DNA of 41,023 bases from an uncultured Thiotrichaceae bacterium (lineage in GTDB: Bacteria; Pseudomonadota; Gammaproteobacteria; Thiotrichales; Thiotrichaceae): positions 1-41,023 of the forward strand of contig CACVAY010000033.1 of assembly GCA_902727985.1 (NCBI GenBank), written 5' to 3'. Under the pieces are notes generated by a model, which was not told the origin of the DNA, did not search any database, and saw only the letters and a program-made list of their open reading frames with translations. The position numbers and the translations under genes were made by a program. Shown in pieces: positions 24,841 to 34,400 of this stretch. How positions within the stretch are numbered: the first letter of the stretch is position 1; each line of letters opens with the position of its first letter.

Positions 24841-27132
24841 ATGGTAAACAATAAATATCCTTTAATTATAATATCGCCAAGGGGCTTTAATCAGGCGCTT
24901 GCGCCATTGGTTGAGCATAAAAATAGTACTGGAATGCCTTGCTTGCTTGTATCGCTTGAAGATATTCAGGATCGTTTTTATGGGAAAGACTTTCCTGAGC
25001 AAGTGAAACGTGCGATAGCGCATTATAACCAAGAAAATAAATCTCGCTATTTTATGTTGGTTGGTGATACCGATATATTTCCTGTCCGTTATATTCGTGG
25101 AACAAATACAGAATGGAATACTCGTTATTATCCCTCAGATCTTTATTATGCCGATCTTTATGATAATCAAGGCGTCTTTGATGACTGGGATATTGATGAT
25201 GATGGATATCATGGTACAACTAACTTTACAGGGGGTGACGAAAGAGTGAACGTCGACAAAATCAACCTGTATCCAGATGTATCCGTTGGCAGAGTACCTG
25301 CATCGAGTCCGGAAGAAGTCACTAATTATATCAATAAGGTTATTGGATATGAATACGGAGCCTGGCGATCTTCATGGAAGAAGCAGGCTATGATTGTCTC
25401 GGATCATGGCACTGGTGGTGCTTTTGCTCACAAAATCTATGCAGATGAAATCAGCGACTTGTTAAAGAATTTTACAACATTCAAATTATATCAAAATAAT
25501 CAGCCATACAAAGATATGGATTTGCAAAAACGTGCCATGGTGATTACCGGTAAAGTTAATGATGGTATTGGTGTTCTTGCTCACCTGGGGCATGGTAATC
25601 CACATAGTTGGGCTCATTTTTTGAATATACAGAAGTTGTCCGACCTTTCTAATAGCAAGTATCCGATCGTATCAACCATTGCATGCTTAACCGCTAATTT
25701 TCATTATGGTCCAGAAATTTTTCAGCAAGACAATTACCTGACCACTGATGGGAACGTCTGGTTTGGCCAGGGGGCTAAAAAAGCTAACAGGCCTATGCCT
25801 GCCAGTATCCAGCCAGGACGTTTTGATGTTGAGTCCATGGCTGAAGGGTTTCTGGTTAAGCATAAATATGGCGCTGTTGCTTACATGGGGTCAGTCGCTA
25901 AGGGGGAGCATGGAGGGGCGGCACTTCAAAAATACTTCATTGAGTTTTTTGCCAGGCAAATGGAGTGGCACAAATTAGGAGATATATGGGCAAACGCCAT
26001 GAGAAAATTCATTGATAATGAAGCGCTTCCCGGTATGGGATTCTATTACGCATATCTCCACCTTCATAAAGTTATCTTGTTTGGAGACCCCTCGTTACGA
26101 GTAGGTGGAATTCCCCGCTGGCAAAAGCATCACTTTTCAGGGGAATGGGATATCTGTCACGATGGCTGGAGAGGTAAAATAAAACTTACTGATGCTGGTG
26201 ATCATCCTATTGATGGTCCTTTTTACAACCTTAAAGGGGAATATATAAATAGCAAAGGAGACGTTTATGAAGCATATGCAACTGTCATTTCAATCAACTC
26301 TCCACGAGACTTAAATAGTTGGCATGATCACCAGATGAAGCTGGTTGTGAAATTTGATGAAGAGCAAGAGTTTTTGCTCTATCTCCACACACAGTCTAAA
26401 AATGAAATGTCTGGAGTAACTTATTGGAGGAATCAGCCTTTTGGGGTAGCGATGTTTCGACCGGGCATGACACAGCTTAATGGAGTTCGTGATAGCAAGA
26501 TGGTTGAACCTTGGTTGCTGAGTGGTGAATATCAAATGTCTCATGATGGCTGGCGAGGACGTCTTAATTTAGCTTATGACTTCTCAGCTAAGGGAAATAA
26601 ACATCGTTTTACAGGTAATTATATAACAGCCGATGGTGAAAACTTATTGGCTTATGGTGAGACAAATCAAGAACAGCCACACATACTCAAATTATTCATA
26701 GATTTCAATAAAACCAATAAACGAGCTGATGATCAAAAATTCGATCTCTATTTTTACACTCAAACTAAGGATGGCATGGCTGGAATCGCTCACTGGAACA
26801 ATATTCCATTTGGTGCACGATTGACCAAACTGTCGCCTTTACATTTAACAAATATGGAAGGTAAAAAAGGTTCAATAAGGCATTTTCAACTCTATATTCC
26901 TTCTGGAAGTTCCAGAATCACCTTCAAAATGACAGGAGGAATTGGTGATCCAGATATATATGTAAGATTTAAAGATAGACCATCTCTAACTGAATATGAT
27001 TATCGCCCTTATATATCAGGTAGCGAAGAAAATATAGTTATCAACTCTCCTTCTTCTGGATTTATCTATGCAATGGTGCATGGATACACTGATTTTAAAG
27101 ATATCGAGCTAGAAGTCAGCCTTTTACATTAG
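24841..27132 (+). CDS. C25 (gingipain-like) cysteine protease with tandem repeats and PPC domain
   Basis: The 763-residue protein has a caspase-fold peptidase domain at residues about 1-425. The catalytic pair is H251 in AHLGHGNPHSW and C282 in VSTIACLTANF, spaced as in gingipain R. FMLVGDTDIFPVRY and a closing LFGDPSLRVGG are further C25 marks. Two diverged copies of a beta domain of about 110-120 residues follow (about 429-550 and 557-667), both with SGE(W/Y), HDGWRG and (Q)PFG(V/A) motifs. Residues about 677-763 look like a pre-peptidase C-terminal (PPC) domain (IRHFQLYIPSG, GDPDIYVRF). No signal peptide or type IX sorting domain, unlike secreted gingipains. AGGAAG precedes the ATG. Between BC and A toxin genes, it may process the toxin or be delivered cargo; both are inference. 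Confidence 0.85.
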   Translation: MVNNKYPLIIISPRGFNQALAPLVEHKNSTGMPCLLVSLEDIQDRFYGKDFPEQVKRAIAHYNQENKSRYFMLVGDTDIFPVRYIRGTNTEWNTRYYPSDLYYADLYDNQGVFDDWDIDDDGYHGTTNFTGGDERVNVDKINLYPDVSVGRVPASSPEEVTNYINKVIGYEYGAWRSSWKKQAMIVSDHGTGGAFAHKIYADEISDLLKNFTTFKLYQNNQPYKDMDLQKRAMVITGKVNDGIGVLAHLGHGNPHSWAHFLNIQKLSDLSNSKYPIVSTIACLTANFHYGPEIFQQDNYLTTDGNVWFGQGAKKANRPMPASIQPGRFDVESMAEGFLVKHKYGAVAYMGSVAKGEHGGAALQKYFIEFFARQMEWHKLGDIWANAMRKFIDNEALPGMGFYYAYLHLHKVILFGDPSLRVGGIPRWQKHHFSGEWDICHDGWRGKIKLTDAGDHPIDGPFYNLKGEYINSKGDVYEAYATVISINSPRDLNSWHDHQMKLVVKFDEEQEFLLYLHTQSKNEMSGVTYWRNQPFGVAMFRPGMTQLNGVRDSKMVEPWLLSGEYQMSHDGWRGRLNLAYDFSAKGNKHRFTGNYITADGENLLAYGETNQEQPHILKLFIDFNKTNKRADDQKFDLYFYTQTKDGMAGIAHWNNIPFGARLTKLSPLHLTNMEGKKGSIRHFQLYIPSGSSRITFKMTGGIGDPDIYVRFKDRPSLTEYDYRPYISGSEENIVINSPSSGFIYAMVHGYTDFKDIELEVSLLH

Positions 27133-27141
27133 TTTACTGTT

Positions 27142-27226
27142 AAAAAATTCCCAAATCGAGCTACTCGGACGCAAGCAACCGAGCTTAACGCCGATTTGAT
27201 TGGTCTTCGACCAACCGGAATTTTTT
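27142..27226. repeat. 85-bp three-way inverted repeat, possible terminator or structured RNA
   Basis: AAAAAATTCC (27142-27151) and GGAATTTTTT (27217-27226) form a perfect 10-bp outer stem. Inside are CAAATCG/CGATTTG (27152-27158 with 27192-27198), enclosing CTCGG/CCGAG, and TTGGTC-TTC-GACCAA. Together they make a three-way junction ending in T6. It lies 9 bases after the protease stop. The T-run suits transcription termination on the plus strand. Confidence 0.5.
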
Positions 27227-27325
27227 AGTTAGATTGACTCGGGGCAAACTCCAAAGATTTCTTTCTTTAAAGCTTGCACATGAAAATAATTAATTGTCAC
27301 TCTATAATTTTAGGATAAAAAAGCT

Positions 27326-27715
27326 ATGAATGGTAAAAAAATCAATTGTGCTTTATTAGTTATATTTTTTTCAATTGGAGCAGAGAAACTTTATGCTTTA
27401 GATAATCCTACAGTAAATTCAACTCCTGAATCATTACTTGTACCAATTCCAGAGACAGTCCCTCAGCCAGTGCCAATCCCTGGGTACTATCTGTGGGTTC
27501 CAACTCAGCCAGCTCAAATACCAAGCGCAACACCACAACCCGTTCCTGTTCCCTGGCCGGTAATTTGGGTGATGCCTGTACGACCTGCTCCAGTATCAAT
27601 CCCTCAGCCTATTCCGATACCCAGGTCTCAATCATGGGGGACGCCATATTTACCATTTCCCATACCAAGTGGTATACCACAGCCAGTTCCTATTCCAAAG
27701 CCTGTGAGTAAATAA
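27326..27715 (+). CDS. Secreted proline-rich protein with PQPVPIP repeats
   Basis: The 129-residue protein has a signal peptide (KK at 4-5, hydrophobic CALLVIFFSIG, likely cleavage after YA at residue 24). The mature part is dominated by Pro/Val/Ile/Trp with repeated PQPVPIP, PQPVPVP and PQPIPIP units, which should adopt an extended polyproline conformation. No family is recognised. A perfect TATAAT lies at 27303-27308 but would leave a leader of only about 11 bases. A periplasmic or surface spacer or binding role is possible. The repeats give open reading frames on the opposite strand that are shadows. Confidence 0.65.
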   Translation: MNGKKINCALLVIFFSIGAEKLYALDNPTVNSTPESLLVPIPETVPQPVPIPGYYLWVPTQPAQIPSATPQPVPVPWPVIWVMPVRPAPVSIPQPIPIPRSQSWGTPYLPFPIPSGIPQPVPIPKPVSK

Positions 27716-27846
27716 TGAAATCAAGCGAAATCTTTTACTTTCCTGATCGTCACAATGTCCTCATGCCTTGACACGCAAGAAGCTGAGGAATCGTTTGGTC
27801 ATCGCGGACTGGCAAGTGCCCTAAAATCAAAAAGTAAGGAAAAAAA

Positions 27847-28467
27847 ATGTGGAATACTCTGGAAGCTGCCAAACTTATTGTCTCTTTTTCCACACCTGTT
27901 GTGGTTGTGGCATTAGGTTACTATTTTAGTCATCAATTAAAGCAATTTGATAGGAATAATGAAGCGCGCCGACAAAAAGAACTTGAAGCTAAAGAAGGAG
28001 AAAGAAATGAGTTAGAGAGAAAATATAAACTCCGAGTTGAGTTTACTATTGATGCGATATTCCATGGTAATCAGAATGGTTCTAACCTAGTTGAGGTTGT
28101 TGCTACGATCAACAATAAAAGTGCTATCCAACATAAATTCACTGCTATCAATCTAAGAGCTCTTGGCATCAAAAAAGGTGAAAGTATCGATTTATGGAGT
28201 CCCACGATCCTTAACAAACAGATAGCTACCAAAAAAATCAACTTTCCAGAAAAAATACTTAAAGAGAGTCTTATTCCACCACAATGGAACTATATCTTTG
28301 TGGAACCAGGTGTAAAACAGGAAATTACCTATCCAACCTCTATTCCTGAAAATATCAGTTATATCCTGGCAACAGTAGAGTTCCATTATGATGCCAACAC
28401 CCCCCACACCGCTGAACACATGTTCAAGGTAAAAGTTGCTTCAGAAGCTGGAGATACACATGAATAA
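27847..28467 (+). CDS. Membrane-anchored protein translationally coupled to TcA1
   Basis: The 206-residue protein has one N-terminal membrane segment (about residues 8-26, LIVSFSTPVVVVALGYYF), then a charged helix of about 40 residues (QFDRNNEARRQKELEAKE..., likely coiled coil). A beta-rich domain follows (VEVVATINNKSAIQHKFTAI to ILATVEFHYDAN), with an immunoglobulin-like look. AAGGAA precedes the ATG. Its last 8 bases overlap the start of the TcA1 gene. I recognise no family. The overlap suggests it is made in step with the toxin, for example as a membrane assembly or protection factor, but no motif supports a specific role. Confidence 0.7.
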   Translation: MWNTLEAAKLIVSFSTPVVVVALGYYFSHQLKQFDRNNEARRQKELEAKEGERNELERKYKLRVEFTIDAIFHGNQNGSNLVEVVATINNKSAIQHKFTAINLRALGIKKGESIDLWSPTILNKQIATKKINFPEKILKESLIPPQWNYIFVEPGVKQEITYPTSIPENISYILATVEFHYDANTPHTAEHMFKVKVASEAGDTHE

Positions 28468-31400
28468 GATTACTTTTCCCCTAACTCCGGAAATGATTGG
28501 TAACGAAGTTTCAAATCTTCATGCCATGCTTGGGCTGATCCTCTGCAAATGCCTCCTGTTTGATGGCAATAAGGCTAACTGTGAAGAATTTAAAATTGCC
28601 TTAAAGCATGATAAAGAACAGCAACGTTACGATGGCGCGACAGGCCAACTGGTAGAGATTTTCCAGGAACAATGGGGTATTGAAGCTGAAGAAAGAGGTA
28701 CTGTTGACGAGGCGACTGCCTACGCCTTGAATACATTACTGCCTTTGGGGGAAGGACTTGCCATAGAACAGACCATCGAGGGACAAGTCCTGCTCGAGAA
28801 TGGTTTACCTGCCGCTGGTGCAACTTTGCGCTTGTATCTACTCAAGTCGGGCGGCAGAGCTGAAAAAATACAAGAAACAAAAACGTTTCCCAACGGCCAT
28901 TATATATTTTCCGGTATTTGCGGAGCCGATGAGGCGAGTTATGAAATACGCATGATCATGAGGCCGGGTGGAGATGAAAAAGAACAGCCATTGACCAAGC
29001 CACTTAACTATATTTCTGCGGAAAATGCGCACATCAAGATCAATCTGATTGCTCCACAGGGTGGACGAATCAATTCATTTCAATCGGAATTTACCGATCT
29101 CCGTACTGATATTCAAACAAAGTTTGAGTCTGAAGAAGCGAATATCGAACTTTCCGATATTCAGGAAAATGAAGACCGGCAGGATATCACCGTGCTTAAC
29201 CGGGCAACGGGTTGGGATGGTCGTTTGATTGCCATGGCCTCAACGGCAGAGCGCTTAAGCAAGGATATTCAGCAGTCAACTGCTGTTAACTTGTCCAGCG
29301 AAGTCATTTACGGCTTGCTGCGTGCAGGACTGCCATCCGACCCACTTTTACTGGCGCAGGTCAAACCGGAAGCTGTTGGAAAAACGGTAAAGGCTGTATT
29401 TAATGCAGGTATTATCAAGCTGATTGACCAACCTGTTGAGAGCATTCAAGAGCAGTTCGCCGAAGTTTCCCGCCATCTTCGCCTGAAGCTGCCGACCTCT
29501 GGATCTAATGCGACTTATGAGGACTTCCTCAATATTACAAAAATCGAAAAACCACAAAAGCAAAAATTTGCAGACCTGTTTCTGAACCACCAAGGTACTC
29601 CCGAACAGTTTTGGGATACAGTCCGTGAGAAAAAGATACTGAATGAAAAAGAAATTCATGGCATGCAGTTGCAGGGGAAGCTTGCATCCCTGACAGGCAA
29701 TAGCCTTGAGCTGACCAAATATATTACCAGTCTAAAGGTTAATGACCCAGTTGATTTGGTTCAGAAAGGTCTCTATGAAGCTGATCCCTGGATGGAAATC
29801 ATCAACCAGGTTATTACTGAAAATCAGGATCCGGATCAGCCAAACGACAATATCATACCGGAAAGGTATCGGGTGGATTCACCCGAAGGCCGAATTAGGG
29901 TTTATGCGAGCGACCTTGCCAGAAAGCTCCGCCTGAGCTATCCATCCAATGTGCTTGTTCATCGCCTGAAAAACGACAGGAACAATGCCTTTAATATGGG
30001 AGATACGCTACAGCGAAAAGCGGTGACTACATTGCTGGAACAGTTGCTTTCGAGGGGCTTTGTTTTAGGGCAGACATCACTTGGCGGATTTTGTACCGCA
30101 AACCCGGATATAGAAGAGTCATGGGGTTCAGCCAAAGAATATGCCATTGCTTACGAAGGCGTACAGAAATTACAGAATACCTACCAGGTTACGCCCGATG
30201 ATGCTTCAATGAAAACGCTACTAGGCATGGGGTTAGGTTCTGCTCATGAGATTACTTCAACGCCGGAATCAATGTTTGTCGAAGCCTATATGCAGCAGTC
30301 GCCCAAGTTGGAGCGGGTTACGGAAGCCGCGCCCAAACTCATTTATCGCAAAGCTGAAAAAGTTAATGTTGTTACCCACAATCTGTTAGTGAGCTTGAAA
30401 CAGGAGCAGCAAGAGAATTATACCGCACCTGTTTGGAAGATGGGCGGCGGTGCTCCTGAGGTTGAGGTTTTCAAGGAGAACCTGACCAAGCGCTTTCCTA
30501 ATATGGAAAACCTGTTTGGCTCGGTTGACTACTGTGAATGTGAGCATTGCCAATCTATATTGAGTCCGGCGGCTTACCTGGTTGATCTCTTGCAGTTTAC
30601 CGAGCAAAAAAATAATCAGGGATTTACTGTACCTTATGATGAGCTTAGTGAGCGCCGTCCCGATATCCCGCATATCCCGCTGACTTGCGAAAACACCCAT
30701 ACCGCCTTGCCCTATATCGACGTGGTTAATGAAATCATGGAATACAAGGTTGCGTATGATCAGCTGGATGCAGAGGCTGCGCATGATACCGGTAATGCAA
30801 CCACGGAAGAGTTACTTGCTGAGCCGCAAAACGTTATTAGTGAAGCCTATGCGAATCTTTGCGGCTCACCTTATCCATTGCCACTCCCATTTGATCTGCC
30901 GCTTGAGACTGCCAGAAAGTTTTGTGATTATTTTGAAACACCGCTGGCTGAGATTCTGGAGGCTTTCAGGCCATCGGATACCTTGTTTGCACCTGAGCAG
31001 ACAGATGGGGATAAGGTAGCAAAATATGGACAGTTTGCGGTTTTTATGGAGTCGCTAGGCTTATCCCCGGCTGAAGTTGCATTATTCACTGATATTGGTT
31101 TGCTGGATAACTGGTGCCAGTTATATGGTTATGAAACTTCAGAGCAAGCGCAATCAGAAAAAAAAGACAATGATACCGGGCAAATTATCGGTCTTAATTC
31201 CGCCAAAACACTTTCTCGCAGACTCGGCATTACCTATAAGGAATTGCTGCAAGTTATAAAAACAGGTTTTGTTAATCCGGAGTTGAATACATTAGCCGTT
31301 CTATACAAGACAGGCATCAGTATCAGATTTGTTAAGCAATATGAAGAGCACCAACAAAGCCATGGTAAGCAGTATAAGCAACATGAGCCTTTGTTAAACA

Positions 31401-34400
31401 AGAATGAAAGTAAATGGGAAGAGAAAGAGAAAAAACAACGCCAATCAATAGCAGATAAGGATTGGGATATCCTGCGTGATTTACAGGCTTACGATAAAAA
31501 GCTGGAGCGCTTTATTCGGGAATACTCACGGATCAACCCTGACAAGGAAGCACAGGTTAAAATCGAAACGCAAATCAGGGAAAAACTGGCGCAGATTAGC
31601 GCAGACTTCAATCTCCCGAAAGATAAACAGCAATGGGTGAACAGGATTCTGCTGCTGGCTGACGATGACGTAAGTTGTCAGTTTGAAACCACCAGGGTGC
31701 GTCTGGCCAACGGCGATCCAGCAAAGCCTATGGATTTCCTGAAAATCAATTTGTTTGTTCGTCTGTGGCGCAAGCTTGGCTGGTCAATTGAGGAAACGGA
31801 CTGTGCATTACAGGCTTTTATACCTAAAAAAGTGCCGTTAACTAGTGAGGAAAATCTGCAAAAGCAGCCTCTAAAAACTGCATTGGTCTATCTGTCTCAT
31901 TTGAAGGATCTGGAGAACAAGCTCAATCTGGGTAAACAGGAGCGACTCAAACTGCTGACTCTCTGGTCGGATATCCCAACCACTGGCGAGAACTCGCTTT
32001 ATGCCCAATTGTTCCTGAACCGCAAAGTACTGATTGAGTTTCCAGCCTTCGATCACTCACTTGGATTCTATCTCACTGATCCGAAAGTGAACATAGATCA
32101 AAACATGCCCGCTTTGCAGGGGGCTTTGCGTCTGACGGCAACCGAAATCCAGAAGATTCTGGAAGATGCCATTAATCCTGAAGACCAACCGGAAGATGGT
32201 GTTCTGACAGGTCAGCTGTCTCTGGCGGCGGTGTCAATATTGCACCGATACAGTTTGCTGGCACGAGGACTAAAACTGTCTGTTCACAAGCTAATCACAC
32301 TGAAAAGGCTCTCTGGCCTTGATCCTTTCAAGCCGTTGCACGCTGATCCCCTCGCAAATATCGACCAGGATTTTCCATTCGACCAAACCCTGCGTTTTGT
32401 GGAATCGGTCGAGGCTATACAGACCAGTGATTTCAGTATTGAGGATCTGGAATATTTATTTCTACATAAACTTGATCCCAAGGGCAAATATCAGCCGGGA
32501 GATACGATCAGGATGCAGTTGCTACGTACGATGATCGAGGGAATTCGTACCATACAGTCAGAACATCCTGTTCCTGATGACCCCACTTCCGTCACTGAAG
32601 AACTCTTACGGCAGAAACTCGGACTGGTGTTACCTGCAGAAGTTGTCGATCAGTTTCTTTCCATGATGAATGGCACATGGTCAACAACGGTTCGGAATGA
32701 ACTGACTGCAAATGATGAACCACTCCAGGCATCAGATTACAAAGCAATACCAGAAATCATCGACCTCTCTTTTGATGAGTTTAAAAAGATTCAAAGTCTG
32801 AAGTTCAGTGGAGTACCTACTGATTCGATGAGAGCCGAAATGAAGGAAAGTTTGGGAGGACAACTACCGGATCTCTTGACACAGCTACTTGATGAAATTA
32901 ATACACATGCCAGGACGTTTTATGAAGAACATCTTCAAAAAAGTGAGGCGGGAGTAATACCAGAACGGGGATTTTTCGCAGAGGATGATTTCGATCTTTT
33001 ATTTAGTGCAAGCTTAAAGGTTCCCCAAAATGAAGCGGCGCGTAAGGCGCAGCAAGCCAAGGCTGGTAAGAAATTAGAAAGGTTAATCAATGCGTTCTGG
33101 CCGGTATTGCAGAAACGCTTGATAAGACAGTTTGTAGTGAAGAATGTAATCGCACAGTTACAAATCGAACCCGCATTGCTTGACACCTTGCTGGCCACCA
33201 TACAGCCTATTGTTAATAACAAAAGTACTGAACTCATAGAGTTGTTTGTACAGGTTGGTGAGGCTAAAAATGCTGGCATTGATGTACAACTCTTCAGCAC
33301 ATCTGATACAACAGGTAAAGCAGAAAAGTCATTTATAGTTTCTGATCTTGAAACAGAGGCAGAAAACTTTGAAAACCAGGTTGAATACAAAAGCGCCAGC
33401 CTAGAGGCTTATCTTGAAGTTCCACAATCCGGGGCATACCGCTTTTACGTTGAACGGAAAAACAAGGATATAGGTTGTGATTTCTTATTTGTACACCTTC
33501 CAGATGTTTTCATCTCTGGCAAGGATCGAAACAAGGACAAGCTGGAATTTGATGATTATCTGGAGCTGAAGGCTGGTGTTTTTTATCGTTTCAGCTGCCG
33601 CTTGACAAACCTGGATAAAGGCTCAGTTCGTGTATTGATTCAGGGTGAGTCCTTGCCTAAAAGTGGTTTGTCTCAGCTCAAACTCTATCCTGCTAGTTAT
33701 ATCCAGCAAGCTGAAAAGGCATTGCTGTTGCTTTCAAAGGCTCAATTGTTATTACAGACACTGGGGTTGAATGAACGCGAAACACATCATCTGCAAACAC
33801 ATCCTCAGGATTTTGACAATTTCGATCTGGCAAAGCTACCTGTAGCAAGCAGTGAAAAATACAAAAAAGAATCGGTAGAGCAATTCAAAGCATTACAGCG
33901 CCTTTTCGATTATAAAAAACTACAAGACGATTTGGGTGGCGGTGAAGATAAGCTAGTTGAGCTCTTTGGGGGGAGCAATACTGATTCAGGAAAATCCTAT
34001 AAACTCATTGCCGAGCTATCTCGCCGCGATGAAGACACGGTTAAAAAGGCTAGTGAAACGCTATTTTCTAAATTCGACTTTTCAAATGAAAAGCACCTGA
34101 AGCGGTTATGGCAAGCCTTGCAGATTGTTGAGCGTTTCGGTGTCTCCCCCGACACGTTGGTGAAATGGTTAAATATCGTATCACCTGATACTAAATGGGA
34201 AGAGCGCTTCGCTGTAGCGCAGTCCATTAAACAAAGTGTTAAGGCCCGTTATGAACCCGAAGCATGGCAACGGGTTGCCCAGCCCATATTTGACAAATTG
34301 CGGCAACAACAGCGGGATGCCTTGGTAGCATATCTGTTACACAAGCTAAAGTTGGAAAATATGGAGCAACTTTATGAGCACTTTCTGATTGATCCTGGTA

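Noticed and set aside
27133..27240. Integron attC site
   Set aside because: A GTTAGAT core-like heptamer follows the inverted repeat, but no matching RYYYAAC partner exists on the other side and no integrase or cassette pattern is present.
27408..27599. Leucine-rich ORF on the minus strand
   Set aside because: It is the antisense shadow of the proline-rich repeats.
27716..27846. Lipoprotein remnant (frame with a TMSSCLDTQE segment)
   Set aside because: A lipobox-like string occurs in one frame but there is no start or intact signal peptide; too short to call.
28436..28460. TTG start for TcA1
   Set aside because: It adds eight unsupported residues and lacks the GGAG ribosome site that precedes the ATG at 28460.
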